A DNA stretch of 64,000 bases from Bacteroidales bacterium (lineage in GTDB: Bacteria > Bacteroidota > Bacteroidia > Bacteroidales > UBA932): positions 1 to 64,000 of the forward strand of contig JAFXVX010000007.1 of assembly GCA_017534745.1 (NCBI GenBank), written 5' to 3'. Of this stretch, positions 9,648 to 26,063 are shown piece after piece (within the stretch, counting starts at the first letter, position 1; the number at the start of each line of letters is the position of its first letter). The position numbers and the translations under genes are program-made. Below the pieces are notes generated by a model. The model worked only from the letters and a program-made list of their open reading frames with translations. It ran no database searches and was not told the DNA's origin.

Positions 9648-10550
9648 ATGATCAAATCAATGACAGGGTATGGGAAGGCGGAGGCGGCGCTGGAGAGCGG
9701 TAAGCTCACGGTTGAGATAAGGACTCTCAATGGCAAGTCGGCGGATATTTCGGTAAAGTCGAGCCTGCTGCCGAAGGAGATGGATCTGCCGCTGAGACGG
9801 AAGATTGCGGATGCACTCGTGAGAGGGACGATTGACGTCTATCTCTCGTTTGAGCCATCGGGGCAGGGGAGCCGTCTTCCTGTGGATACGGAGCTGCTGA
9901 AGGAGTACTATTCCGCCCTCTCGGAGCTCCGGGAGAGCCTTCCGAAGGTCCACCGCAGCGTTTCTGAGGATCCGTATCTTGCCGACAATCTGCTGCTTAC
10001 GTCTCTCCTGCGGCTCCCTGACATCACAGGAGCCAAGAAGTCCGAAGCAATCACGGCAGCCGACTCTGAGGCAGTTGAAAAGGCTTTCGATGACGCCCTT
10101 GCTGCAGTGGACGCTTACCGACGCAAAGAAGGTGCGGCCCTCTACAGGGACGTGACTTCCCGCATTGCGACCATCCTGTCGCTATATGACGAAATTGAGC
10201 GGCTGGACACCGAGAGGACTGCAGAAGTGAGGGGCAGGCTGGCCAAATCGCTGGAGGATTTGAAAATCAAAGTCGATCCCTCCCGCTTCGAGCAGGAGAT
10301 GATCTTCTATCTTGAGAAGCTGGACATCAACGAGGAAAAGGTGCGGCTACGCCAGCACTGCTCCTATTTCATGGAGACCATCGACGGGGAGCCGTATCCC
10401 GGCAAAAAGCTCGGTTTCATTATCCAGGAAATGGGTCGTGAGATCAACACGACAGGCTCCAAAGCCAACTTCGCCCCCATACAAAAACTTGTAGTGAGGG
10501 CGAAGGACGAGCTCGAGAAGATTCGCGAGCAATCTATGAATATCCTTTAA
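9648..10550 (+). CDS. yicC: YicC-family endoribonuclease
   Basis: Conserved 300-residue protein of the YicC family, whose members have been reported to be endoribonucleases acting on RNA. The N-terminal signature MIKSMTGYGKAE is present, followed by the diagnostic RTLNGK, and the C-terminal DUF1732 block ends with FIIQEMGREINTTGSKAN, the strongest family match. The length is normal. It has its own promoter, divergent from the AbiE-like operon. Its TAA overlaps the stop of the convergent DUF2147 gene. Confidence 0.92.
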   Translation: MIKSMTGYGKAEAALESGKLTVEIRTLNGKSADISVKSSLLPKEMDLPLRRKIADALVRGTIDVYLSFEPSGQGSRLPVDTELLKEYYSALSELRESLPKVHRSVSEDPYLADNLLLTSLLRLPDITGAKKSEAITAADSEAVEKAFDDALAAVDAYRRKEGAALYRDVTSRIATILSLYDEIERLDTERTAEVRGRLAKSLEDLKIKVDPSRFEQEMIFYLEKLDINEEKVRLRQHCSYFMETIDGEPYPGKKLGFIIQEMGREINTTGSKANFAPIQKLVVRAKDELEKIREQSMNIL

Positions 10551-10993
10551 TCCAGTTTGTCCCAATAGACGGACTCTCCGATCCCCATCACGGAGCCTCT
10601 GACACGAAGCTTGCCGTTGGGCTGGAAATTGATGGTCGCATTGGCCCTGATGCCGCGGGTCGGGTCGTAGATCTTGCCGCCGTCCCAGCAGTTCTTCTCC
10701 GCGTTGTACTTCACTCCCCAAAGGATCTTGACCCTGTCGCAGGGGATGCTACGGAGCGACTTGTCAGGGTTCTTCTTGTCGAGAATCTTGTTGCCGTTCT
10801 TGTCGAGGCAGTTCTTGACCCAGATGGCCTTGCCGAAGTAGGTCCCGTCGGCGGCTTTCTCGATCTTGATCCTGGAGGAATTGTCGGCGTAGTCGGCCCT
10901 GTAGGTGCCGACGATCTTGTCTGCGTCCTGGGCTTTGAGGCCGGTAAAGGTCGCGACAAGAAGGAGTATGGTGGCTAACTTTTTCATATTCAT
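10547..10993 (-). CDS. DUF2147 secreted protein
   Basis: A 148-residue predicted exported protein. Residues 1-22 (MNMKKLATILLLVATF then GLKAQ) form a signal peptide. The mature part matches DUF2147, starting with the typical IVGTYRAD, with a conserved central KNGNKILDKKNP segment and the YDPTRG turn. The family is beta-rich and envelope-associated in Bacteroidota, with no established function. I chose the ATG at 10991-10993, which lies 1 bp after the hemW stop; an upstream TTG would overlap hemW and the downstream ATG at 10987 is also possible. It is likely co-transcribed with hemW. Confidence 0.8.
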   Translation of the reverse strand: MNMKKLATILLLVATFTGLKAQDADKIVGTYRADYADNSSRIKIEKAADGTYFGKAIWVKNCLDKNGNKILDKKNPDKSLRSIPCDRVKILWGVKYNAEKNCWDGGKIYDPTRGIRANATINFQPNGKLRVRGSVMGIGESVYWDKLD

Positions 10994-10994
10994 C

Positions 10995-12062
10995 TTAAAC
11001 AAGGTCCCTTATAATGGCATCTGAAACAAAGAAACGCTCTTCCGGGATGCGAAGCCGGCTGCCGGCTTCAATCAGGTCTCCGCGTGAAAGGGCTTTCTCC
11101 AGTGATTCAGCGCCGCAGTGCTTTTTCAAATATGATGCCTCACAGCCCGAAGCTGTGCGAAGGGACAGCATAATTGTCTCAATAACCGAATCTTCTTCCG
11201 AAAGAACCTCCTCTTCCGAAGTCCAGTCCACAAGGCCTTTGGAGTTCCACCGGCGGTGAATCCCGTCGAAGGAATGGGCGGAGGGACCGAGGCCGACGTA
11301 CGGGGCTCGGGACCAGTAGGCGCTGTTGTGGACAGCCTCATACCCGGGAAGTGCGAAATTAGAGATTTCGTAGTGGCGGTATCCGGCATCGCCAAGGGCC
11401 TCGCAGAGCATCTTGTACTGCTTCTCGCAGGCTTCATCCGTGGCTTCCTTATACCGCCCTTCCGCCTTCATCCTCGAGAGGGCGCTGTCGCCTTCGACGG
11501 TCAGCTGGTAGCAGGAGATGTGCTCCGGGTGCAGAAGGACGGCGAGCCGGAGGGTTTCAGCCCACGAGGCCTCGCTCATCGAGGAACCTCCGAAGATAAG
11601 GTCGAGGCTGATATTGGTGAAGCCGCAGTCACGGAGGATACCGAAGGCCTCCATCGCTCCGGCGGCGTCGTGGCGGCGGTTCATCTTCCGGAGCATCTCA
11701 TCGTCAAAGGACTGGACGCCGATGCTCATCCGGTTGACACCGAGGCTCTTGAGACCAAGTACATACTCGGCCCCCTTATCCCGGATGTCCTCCGGATTCG
11801 CCTCCACAGTGAACTCCCTGAACGGCGCGAAACCGGCCAGCGCACCTGTGATGCGTGAGAAAATGTGAAGCGGCAGCACCGAAGGGGTGCCGCCACCGAA
11901 ATAGAGGGTCGAGGGTTCCGTGCGGATTTCGCCGCGGCGACGCTCAATCTCTTCGATAAGGCTGTCGGCATAGCGCTCATACGCGCGGGCCGACCCGATC
12001 TCCGAGTAGAAGTCGCAGTAGGTGCAGAAACTGCCGCAGAATGGAACGTGGACGTAGATCAC
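10995..12062 (-). CDS. hemW: HemW-like radical SAM protein
   Basis: A 355-residue member of the HemW (coproporphyrinogen III oxidase-like) group, radical SAM proteins now regarded as heme chaperones rather than oxidases. The radical SAM cysteines are CGSFCTYC at residues 9-16, with the CxxxCxxC spacing, preceded by YVHVPF. GGGTPS, the SAM-binding GGE-type loop, follows. The C-terminal HemN-like region is present (NSAYWSRAPYVGLGPSAHSF). The start is GTG at 12060-12062, whose GTGA overlaps the stop of the upstream coiled-coil gene, so translation is probably coupled. Confidence 0.88.
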   Translation of the reverse strand: MIYVHVPFCGSFCTYCDFYSEIGSARAYERYADSLIEEIERRRGEIRTEPSTLYFGGGTPSVLPLHIFSRITGALAGFAPFREFTVEANPEDIRDKGAEYVLGLKSLGVNRMSIGVQSFDDEMLRKMNRRHDAAGAMEAFGILRDCGFTNISLDLIFGGSSMSEASWAETLRLAVLLHPEHISCYQLTVEGDSALSRMKAEGRYKEATDEACEKQYKMLCEALGDAGYRHYEISNFALPGYEAVHNSAYWSRAPYVGLGPSAHSFDGIHRRWNSKGLVDWTSEEEVLSEEDSVIETIMLSLRTASGCEASYLKKHCGAESLEKALSRGDLIEAGSRLRIPEERFFVSDAIIRDLV

Positions 12063-12973
12063 CTCAGGAGAAGTTCGGTTTTGCCGAGGCGGGTCTTGGT
12101 CGTGTAGGCCTCGATTGTGTAGATGCCTTTGTTGTAGTTCGGGATATCGTTGAGGTAGATGCTGAGCTCGACCTCGGCGCCTTCGTAGTCAACCTCGCGG
12201 GAAGCGGAAGCCTGCAGGGTGCTGTCCCCGAAGGTGAAGTTCCTGGAATTGGAGTTGACAAGGAGCGCGCCGTCAGGATCGGTCACCCTGATATAAACCC
12301 TGATCGGGCCGCGCTCCGCGAGATCGTTCTCCACGAGGGAGAGGGTCGTGAGGAGCCTGACGGTGCGGCTGCTGCGGTCGGTGACGCGGCCGGAGGCGTT
12401 GTAGGCTTCGGTGCGCAGGCCGCGGGCCTTGAGGACCGAGCCCGCTGCGACTTTGCCGCTGAGATCTTCGACCTGGCCCTTGAGCTGCTCGTTGGCCCTG
12501 CGGCTTTCGGCGGCTTCAGCCCGCGCGGAAGACGCGTCGGCAGTTAGCTTCTTGTTGAGAGTGTTGAGCGAGTCGATCTGGACGATGTAGCTTCTCATTA
12601 TCGAACGGAGGGTGCCGAGCTCCTTCTCGTACTGGCGGATCTTGCTGCGGTTTGTCGCTTCGGTCTTCTTGAGCTTTTCGATGAGGAGGGCGACCTGCTC
12701 GCGCGAAGTGTCGAGCTGGCTGTTGATCATCTCGTAGTCGGAGCTGAGGGCCGAGAAATCGCTTTGGAGGGAGTCGATCTGGACCAGCAGGTCCGCTTTC
12801 TCCTGCTCAAGCTCGCTGACGAGGGAGGATTTCTGGTACCAGATGGTCGCGAGGACTATCGCGAGGATCGCCGCGATGGCGGCCATTATTATGGTGACTG
12901 TCTTGAGTGAACCGTTGTTGTTCTGCTTTTCCCGCGCTTCGCGGTCGAGCCTTTCAAGGGGATCTTCTTTCAT
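12059..12973 (-). CDS. Single-pass membrane protein with coiled coil, function unknown
   Basis: A 304-residue protein that I do not recognise by function. A charged Asn-rich N-terminus (1-22) precedes one membrane helix at about 24-45. Residues 50-175 then form a long heptad-like coiled coil (repeats of LxxxIxxL with many Glu/Lys, SELEQEKADLLVQIDSL and similar). The C-terminal 200-304 look like a beta-rich domain with RVYIRVTDPDG. Proteins of this layout are common in Bacteroidales without a known role. It overlaps the GTG of hemW by 4 bp and is probably the first gene of a hemW-DUF2147 operon. Confidence 0.72.
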   Translation of the reverse strand: MKEDPLERLDREAREKQNNNGSLKTVTIIMAAIAAILAIVLATIWYQKSSLVSELEQEKADLLVQIDSLQSDFSALSSDYEMINSQLDTSREQVALLIEKLKKTEATNRSKIRQYEKELGTLRSIMRSYIVQIDSLNTLNKKLTADASSARAEAAESRRANEQLKGQVEDLSGKVAAGSVLKARGLRTEAYNASGRVTDRSSRTVRLLTTLSLVENDLAERGPIRVYIRVTDPDGALLVNSNSRNFTFGDSTLQASASREVDYEGAEVELSIYLNDIPNYNKGIYTIEAYTTKTRLGKTELLLR

Positions 12974-13039
12974 TGAAATCGCTGTTTAACTTCGCAAGAT
13001 AGGTATTTTCCCGGAAAAAACCAATCCGGGGCCGCCTGC

Positions 13040-13903
13040 TCAGTGCAATGATGATGCCATCAGCAGCACGACTCCTGCGAGCATCAGCGCGAGAATGGCT
13101 GATTTCCTTGCGATGTTCTTTTCCTTGAACATCACGGCTCCGACGGCGAAAGTGACTATGACAGAGCTGCGTCTGATGAGCGAAATCACCGACAGCAGGG
13201 CGCCTTCCGAGTGGAGGGAGTAGAAATAGAGCATGTCAGCGCCTGTGATGAAGATGGCAATCAGCACTATCACCCAGTCCGGATGGAACGGCGGGGCTGT
13301 CACGGCGGGATTGCGCCGGGCCCGGAGCGCCCTGATGGCGAGAATCGCTCCGAGCATGGCCGTAATATATATATTGGTCCAGCCCTGGACGAAGAGCGGC
13401 TCCATCTCCCGGAGGATGACCTTGTCCCAAAGGGCGCTGGCGACGCCGGTAAAGACGGCGGCCACCATCGCTGCAACACCTTTATTTCCCTTTATCTTTA
13501 TCCCTTCTTTCTCTCCGGAAAGCGCTAAAAGCCAGATTGCGGCGAAGACCAGGACAACTCCCGCCCACTGCCAGAGCGAAAGCCTTTCGCCGAAGAGAAT
13601 GATGGACAGAAGGACCACAAAGACCGGTCTTGAGGTCTTAAAAGTGGAGACCATCGTGATTGGGAGCAGTTTCAGCGCAATCATGCCCGTCACCCAGGAA
13701 GTGGTGACAAGGGCGGCCTTGAGAAGGAGCATCAGGTGATGCCGGCCCGTGCCGAGAGTGAGGAAAGGAGATACGAACACGCTCGAAAGGGCCGTCGCGA
13801 AAAACAGTATCCAGTAGAGGTCGTTTTTCTCAAGGGCCTTTTTCTTCGCGACGTCATAGATGCCGAGAAGGACGGCAGAAAGCAGTGCAAATACTATCCA
13901 CAT
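13040..13903 (-). CDS. EamA/DMT-superfamily transporter
   Basis: Predicted inner-membrane metabolite exporter or importer of the drug/metabolite transporter superfamily. The 287 residues form about ten hydrophobic helices in two EamA-like repeats, with an N-terminal WIVFALLSAVLLGIYDVAKKKALEKN typical of the EamA start (partial motif quoted: LLGIYDVAKKKAL). The second repeat ends in an alanine/leucine-rich helix. The substrate cannot be deduced. It starts 4 bp after the stop of the receiver-PPDK protein gene and follows gdhA, so an amino-acid or dicarboxylate-related role is conceivable but unsupported. Confidence 0.82.
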   Translation of the reverse strand: MWIVFALLSAVLLGIYDVAKKKALEKNDLYWILFFATALSSVFVSPFLTLGTGRHHLMLLLKAALVTTSWVTGMIALKLLPITMVSTFKTSRPVFVVLLSIILFGERLSLWQWAGVVLVFAAIWLLALSGEKEGIKIKGNKGVAAMVAAVFTGVASALWDKVILREMEPLFVQGWTNIYITAMLGAILAIRALRARRNPAVTAPPFHPDWVIVLIAIFITGADMLYFYSLHSEGALLSVISLIRRSSVIVTFAVGAVMFKEKNIARKSAILALMLAGVVLLMASSLH

Positions 13904-13907
13904 AGGC

Positions 13908-16823
13908 TCAGGCTATAAATGCCTTATTTTTCAGCCCGTCTATGCAGATACGGAGGTCGCGGTCGAAACTTACCCGGCGTATGAACTCGTCCTCATAGAC
14001 GGCCGGAAGCGCCTGCAGGGCGTCATAGTCGAAGAGGTCGCCTCCGCGGGAAAAACTGTCCACGTTGACATAGCCTGCATTGAAGGAAGTGAGATTCTGG
14101 AAGAAATGGGTCCCCTGGCTCGGGTCTGCCCTTAGCTCGTCCGTGGAGCACTCCACGATGACTCTGGCCTCCGAGATGTCGCCCCATTTGACCGGCACTC
14201 CCAGCGACGGGATACTGGATCCCCAGCGGCCGTATCCGACAAGGACATAGCTGCGCCCCTCTTTCCTCATCTGCTCGTTGACAGCTCGCAGGAGAGGGAC
14301 CATCCCTACGGTCTTTAGTATATCGAAATTCTCTTTTTTGAGATAGACGATGTCGCGCACTCCCTCGATCCATCCGGTGCCGAGGGCGCTGGAGGAGAGG
14401 ATAATGGAGCCGGATGTGTCAATCTCGGACCAGTTGACCTCTGCCGTACGACTGTCGGCGGATACGGGTCTGACCTGGAGCACATTGAACGCCGCCGGAT
14501 CGTCTCCGGAAACCGGAATGTCGGCGGCGAACTCAATCTCCACCTCGCATTTCATCTCATCCTTGGCAATCCTTATGAGTTCGGAGACTATCTCGGCGAC
14601 CGGGAAGGTCCCGTAGCGCAGCATCTGGGCGAAGGTGACGAACTTAGGCCCTTCCGGCGCCGCGGAATCCACCATCCTCATGTTGGCGAAATCCCAGGTC
14701 GAGACCACCTTGCGGAAATCGCTGAGTCCTCCGCATTCCGAAACGGGCACCCTCCGAAGGTTAATCGCGTCATCGACGGAGGTCCTGAATTTTTCGGGAT
14801 CCAGGTCGAGGGCATACATCGCCTTCTGGGTGTCGCTCATGGTGAGCTCGGGCGTGGAGGTCTGAAGGACATTCTTCGGGTAGGCGGGGGAGAAACGGAG
14901 GACGTTTTCTCCGTCCACGACAGCCTTCCCGAGGCCATAGGCCATTTTCACTATGCCTTCCTCTGCCTTTTCATGACCTATGGGGTAGAAATTTATACTC
15001 CTGGCGACGCCGGAAAGGGTGGGATAGTAAAGCCCGCTGTCCGCCTTGCCGCAGATCTCCTCCACGATGACGGCCATCTTTTCTTCCGATATGACGTTCG
15101 CGGATGCGGTGATATAGGACCTTGACGACGCGTAATACACTGAGGCATAGACGCTTTTGATAGCCTTCGCCAGCATGCGCAGCTGCTGGTCCTGGTTGTC
15201 GGACACGGGGATCATGTAGGTCGAATAGACCCCCGCGAACGGCTGGTAGTAGGAATCTTCCAGCTTTGAGGAGGACCTCACTGCCAGTGGCTTACGGACA
15301 TTGCCTATGAAGACCCTGAGGGCCTCGATGAGGTCTTTCGGAAGGGTGGACGCCACAAACTCGGAGAGTATCTCCTCGTCGGAGAAATCCGAATTGATGA
15401 CATAGCGGAGGCCGTTCTCCTCGATGAAGGTGTCGAAGTAATCTGTCGTGATGACGAGCGTCCGCGGCACCGTCACCCTGACGCCCTCCCACTTGTCGTA
15501 GAGGTCGTATTTCTGGAGTATGTGGTTGAGGAAGGAAAGACCCCTGGCCTTGCCTCCGACGGAGCCTTCGCCGAGTTTGGAGAAGGAAATGGTATCGTTG
15601 AAGGTCTCCGGGTCGAACTTCGCCACGACCCCGAGGGCCTGGCTTACGCGGTAGTCGCGTATGGCCCTGACCGTAGTCTCCCGGAGAGTGTCAGAGAGGG
15701 TGAGGGGGCGGATAATCTTCGCAATGGAGAAAAGGCCACGGGCGAACATCCACTTGGAGACATAGTTTTTCTCCACCAGAGCGGCATACTGGTCCTGATC
15801 GATGACGCCGAGGAGCTCCTCCAGCTCCCGGAGGTCGCGGGCCCTGCCCGTCACCTCCCCGGTCGCCGGATCCGTCACCGTGAAGTCGCCGAAAGCGAAC
15901 TCACGGCCGATGTACTCGCTGACCTCGGCGGTGAGGGTCTTGGACTTTTTCACCACGAATCCAACCCCGAGGCTCTCCGCGACGCTCCTCATGCTCTCCT
16001 GCGAGGATTGCAGGAGGATGGGCATCTTGGGATCCTTCTTGCGGATGATGTCGCAGAGGTCGATGCCGGCGTCGAGCTTTTCAGTCTCGGGCCGGTCGCC
16101 CCGGTTGACCACGAAGCCGATGTCGGAGATGACGCCGAGAAGGTTCTCGCTGTAACGGTTGAAAAGATCCACGGCCTCGTTGTAACTCGTCGCGAGGAGG
16201 ATTTTCGGCCTCGCCCGCTTACGGGCTATCTGCTGGTTCTCATTGAGGGCTTCCTTGACGGAATCGATGTTCTGCTGCAGCACTATCTTGTAAAGGAGAG
16301 GCAGGTAGGTCGAGTAGTACCTCACCGAATCCTCCACCAGGAGGATGGCCTGCACTCCTCCGCCGAGGATGTCTTCCTCGGCGTTGAGTTTGTCTTCCAG
16401 GAGTTTGATGATGGCGATTATAAGGTCCGGGGAGTTCATCCAGCAGAACATATAGTCGATGGATGAAGTGTCCTTTTCCTCAATCTGACGATACAGCTCC
16501 CGCGAGAATGAGGTCAGAAGGACTATCGGGGTCCCTTTCGACAGCTCTTTCATCTTTGCCGAGAAAGAGAATACATCGACCTCGCCGACGTTGTACATCG
16601 TGATGACGAGGTCGAAATGCTCCCCGCCCTCCACGAGGGCCAGGGCGTCCACGGTCGTCTCCGCCCGGACTATGACCGGCGGATTGCTCAGGTTGAGCTC
16701 CGAATACTCTTTGGTAATTCTGGCCTCAATCCTGCCGTCCTCTTCGAGAGCGTAACTGTCGTAATTGGACGAGATCAGGAGGATCCTCCTGATCCGTCTG
16801 GCCATCAGTGAACTCCTTCCCAT
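13908..16823 (-). CDS. Double receiver domain plus PPDK/PEP-synthase N-terminal domain protein
   Basis: A 971-residue protein of unproven function. Residues 11-145 resemble a receiver domain, but its phosphoacceptor position reads DLVITM, without the Asp. Residues 157-310 form a second receiver with the expected acidic pair E164-D165, Asp234 in VISDIGF, Ser273/274 and Lys292/293. From about 415 comes the ATP-grasp and pyruvate-binding domain of PEP synthase/PPDK (GSVGGKARGL; LAVRSSSKLEDS). The phosphohistidine and TIM-barrel domains are absent, so it cannot be a full dikinase. An alternative ATG at 16803-16805 (MARRIRR) follows an AAGGAG stretch. It starts 3 bp after gdhA and is likely in its operon. 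Confidence 0.8.
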   Translation of the reverse strand: MGRSSLMARRIRRILLISSNYDSYALEEDGRIEARITKEYSELNLSNPPVIVRAETTVDALALVEGGEHFDLVITMYNVGEVDVFSFSAKMKELSKGTPIVLLTSFSRELYRQIEEKDTSSIDYMFCWMNSPDLIIAIIKLLEDKLNAEEDILGGGVQAILLVEDSVRYYSTYLPLLYKIVLQQNIDSVKEALNENQQIARKRARPKILLATSYNEAVDLFNRYSENLLGVISDIGFVVNRGDRPETEKLDAGIDLCDIIRKKDPKMPILLQSSQESMRSVAESLGVGFVVKKSKTLTAEVSEYIGREFAFGDFTVTDPATGEVTGRARDLRELEELLGVIDQDQYAALVEKNYVSKWMFARGLFSIAKIIRPLTLSDTLRETTVRAIRDYRVSQALGVVAKFDPETFNDTISFSKLGEGSVGGKARGLSFLNHILQKYDLYDKWEGVRVTVPRTLVITTDYFDTFIEENGLRYVINSDFSDEEILSEFVASTLPKDLIEALRVFIGNVRKPLAVRSSSKLEDSYYQPFAGVYSTYMIPVSDNQDQQLRMLAKAIKSVYASVYYASSRSYITASANVISEEKMAVIVEEICGKADSGLYYPTLSGVARSINFYPIGHEKAEEGIVKMAYGLGKAVVDGENVLRFSPAYPKNVLQTSTPELTMSDTQKAMYALDLDPEKFRTSVDDAINLRRVPVSECGGLSDFRKVVSTWDFANMRMVDSAAPEGPKFVTFAQMLRYGTFPVAEIVSELIRIAKDEMKCEVEIEFAADIPVSGDDPAAFNVLQVRPVSADSRTAEVNWSEIDTSGSIILSSSALGTGWIEGVRDIVYLKKENFDILKTVGMVPLLRAVNEQMRKEGRSYVLVGYGRWGSSIPSLGVPVKWGDISEARVIVECSTDELRADPSQGTHFFQNLTSFNAGYVNVDSFSRGGDLFDYDALQALPAVYEDEFIRRVSFDRDLRICIDGLKNKAFIA

Positions 16824-16826
16824 ACT

Positions 16827-23561
<6,735 letters not shown>

Positions 23562-23565
<4 letters not shown>

Positions 23566-24932
23566 ACGGATTGTGAAAAACTTTTGATTTCTGTTGAACT
23601 ATTGAAAAGGGGCAGGGCTTCGGCTACTGCAAAAGCGCTGCCACCGATGAAGACGCAGGGCGGGGCATCGTTGCCGGCGCCGGTTTCTCGGGCGAGGCTG
23701 AGGGCGAGAAGGACCGCGTCACGGACGGAGGCCGCCACGCAGGCCTTCCGGGCGTCGAGGCCTTTCGAGGCGCGGAAGGCTTTCCAGCGGGAAAGGATGT
23801 CTTCGGCCGGGAGGGCTCTCGGAGTGGAAGGTGCAGTAAATATATAGTGTGCATCCTCCGGCATAAGGGGGAGGATGGAATCAAGGTCCTTGTCGGCCAT
23901 CACGCCGTAAACTATTGTAAGAGAGCTGCATTCTCCTCTTTTCAGCATCCCGCGCAGCCTGTCGAAACTGAACTTCAGCGCCGCTGGATTGTGTCCGATG
24001 TCCGCAATGACGAGCGGGCTGTCGTCCAACTTCTCCCAGCGGCCGTGGAAATCAGTTCTCCGGGCGGTGTGCTTGAGCGCCTCCACGACGGCATCCCCGT
24101 CGGAGAGCCTCTCGAAGCCGGGCCTTCCCTTGAGGATGTCCACGGCGGCGAGAGCCGTCCGGAGATTGTTTTCCACGCAGGGGCCGCAGAGGTCGGCCTC
24201 GCGGAGAATCTCCCCGCAGCGGGGCCAGAGGGACGGCTCCAGCCTGTCCGCGAAGGTGAGCGGACAGAAGTCCCGGGCCTTTGCTTCGAAGACTGGGGCA
24301 GCCTCTGGGTCCGACTCTCCTGCGAGAGCCTGGACTCCGGCTTTGAAGATGCCGGCCTTTTCGGACGCGATTGCAGCCTTTGTGCTCCCAAGATACTGGC
24401 AGTGGTCGAGGCCGATGGAGGTCACGACGGAGAGCTCCGGGGTGATGACGTTCGTCGAATCCAGGCGGCCGCCGAGGCCGGCTTCGATGACGGCGACATC
24501 CACGCCACTGTCGGCGAACCACGAAAAGGCGAGACCGGTCGTTATTTCAAAGAAAGACAGGTCGTTGCGGATGAACCACGGCTTCCACTTCGTCAAGAAG
24601 TCCTTTACATATTCCCGCGGGACGAGACCGGCTCCGGGGATCCTCGCCCTCTCCCTGAAATCCACAAGGTGGGGGGAGGTGTAGAGTCCGGTCTTATAGC
24701 CGCAGGAGGATAGCACGGAGGCGAGCATGGAGGCAACAGTGCCCTTGCCGTTAGTCCCCGCGACGTGGATAGACTTCCACTTCCGCTCGGGATGACCCAG
24801 CGCTTCGACGAACTCCTCCATCCTTTCGAGCCCCGGCTTGTAGGCCTTGTCAAAGGACGACGACTGCACGGAAGGGAACCTTACAAAGATTTCTTCAAGC
24901 AGCCTGTCGTATGTCGCCTGGTCGAAACTCAC
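23562..24932 (-). CDS. folC: Folylpolyglutamate synthase/dihydrofolate synthase
   Basis: Adds glutamate to dihydropteroate and reduced folates in the cytosol. The 456-residue protein is a Mur ligase-fold enzyme with the P-loop HVAGTNGKGT near 55-64, the FolC signature GLYTSPHLVDFRERARI, and GHNPAA near 320. The start is GTG at 24930-24932, since no upstream in-frame ATG is available. Its promoter lies between it and the divergent PurL-like gene. The following A2M gene begins within its stop codon. Confidence 0.94.
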
Positions 24933-24957
24933 CTTATAAATATTTTGCTTTAGTCCA

Positions 24958-24989
24958 CAAATTTACCTAAATTTACAAGGTTTTTCAAG
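24958..24989 (-). promoter_or_regulatory. Promoter of folC
   Basis: On the minus strand CTTG (24986-24989), 20 bp, then TAAATTTG (24958-24965) fits the consensus with one -33 mismatch. A weaker plus-strand -7 candidate, TAAATTTA at 24968-24975, may serve the divergent PurL-like gene. Confidence 0.55.
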
Positions 24990-24992
24990 AGT

Positions 24993-26054
24993 ATGGAGAA
25001 AAAAACTTCAGCATTTTCCTCCCGTTTCATTATCGACGGTCTCCTCCAGGGGCCGACTCCGGAAGAGATGCTCCTTCCTCTGGAAGGGCTGAAGGCTTCC
25101 GGCGCCGGGGATGAGGAGATTGTCGATGAGAGCACCGACCTTGCTCCGAGCGCCTACAAATTCTCCGCAGCCCGCATAGATGAATATCTTGCAGCGGTCG
25201 CTCCGTTCCCGCCCTGCCGCAGTATGCCCGTGCAGTTTACGGATTCCCTGACCAAGGGGCGCATTGCGGCGGCGCTTCTTGAAGCGCTCTGGAAAGCCGG
25301 CCATTTCGGCCTTGAGGACCTTTCCCTGATGCTGGATTGGTCCTGGAATGAAGCGCCTGTCGGCAATATGGCCGCCCTTTATCGCAGCGTCGAGGCCGCC
25401 GCCGAATACATTGACGCACTGGGACTTCCAGTGACTTCCCATAAATATGACGCTGCCGGAGACGGCTGCCGTTTCTCCGCGAAGGCGCTCGGCGCTCCGG
25501 ATGAGAGGAAGTGCCCTGCTCTTGCGCAGGGAGACCCTTCCGACTGGGTGATCTACGTCCCGTTCGACACCTGTGAATTCCGCCTCGGCGGTTCGCGGCT
25601 GTCGGAGGCGGTGGACGCCCGTTCCTGCGTCGCCCCTGACATCTCCGACACCGGCTATTTCGCCGACTGTTACGAGCTTGTCCGCGAGATAGTCGAAGAC
25701 GGCATCGTGCGAGCCGGGGTGACCGTCCTGGAAGGCGGGCTTCTGAAGGCGCTGGAAGAGTTTGTCCCCGCCGGATGCGGCATCGATGCCGACATCAGCG
25801 GAATAATGAGGGCCTACGACGAGTTCCCAGTGAGGGTTCTTTTCTCGGAAGTTCCCGGCGTCATCCTGACTTTCAGGGACTCCGATTTTGACTATATCGA
25901 CGCTGAATTCATCCTTCAGGACGTCGCTTATTTCCCTTTGGGCCACATAGTTCCGGGCAGGAGCGGGGTTTCAGTCCGCACCGAGTCCACGCAGCCTCTC
26001 GCCGGCATCCTCGGCTCCATCCTGGACCACCACGCCGTCGAGGGTGAAGACTAA
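24993..26054 (+). CDS. AIR synthase/PurL-related protein (half-length)
   Basis: A 353-residue protein not recognised as a known enzyme, but with the layout of the second half of PurL (FGAM synthase). GNMAALYRSVEAAAEYIDALGLPV resembles the PurL AIR-synthase block (start quoted: GNMAALYRSVEAAAEY). LGGSRLSE resembles its LGGS loop. ELVREIVEDGIVRAGVTV and EGGLLKALEEF resemble PurL's RELIREGLVKSAHDVSEGGLAVALAE region (partial). The ATP-binding N-terminal half and the glutaminase are missing, and the catalytic His-Asp of the full enzyme is not evident. It stands 9 bp upstream of the PIN-PhoH gene. Function is unknown. Confidence 0.6.
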   Translation: MEKKTSAFSSRFIIDGLLQGPTPEEMLLPLEGLKASGAGDEEIVDESTDLAPSAYKFSAARIDEYLAAVAPFPPCRSMPVQFTDSLTKGRIAAALLEALWKAGHFGLEDLSLMLDWSWNEAPVGNMAALYRSVEAAAEYIDALGLPVTSHKYDAAGDGCRFSAKALGAPDERKCPALAQGDPSDWVIYVPFDTCEFRLGGSRLSEAVDARSCVAPDISDTGYFADCYELVREIVEDGIVRAGVTVLEGGLLKALEEFVPAGCGIDADISGIMRAYDEFPVRVLFSEVPGVILTFRDSDFDYIDAEFILQDVAYFPLGHIVPGRSGVSVRTESTQPLAGILGSILDHHAVEGED

Positions 26055-26063
26055 CCGCATAGT

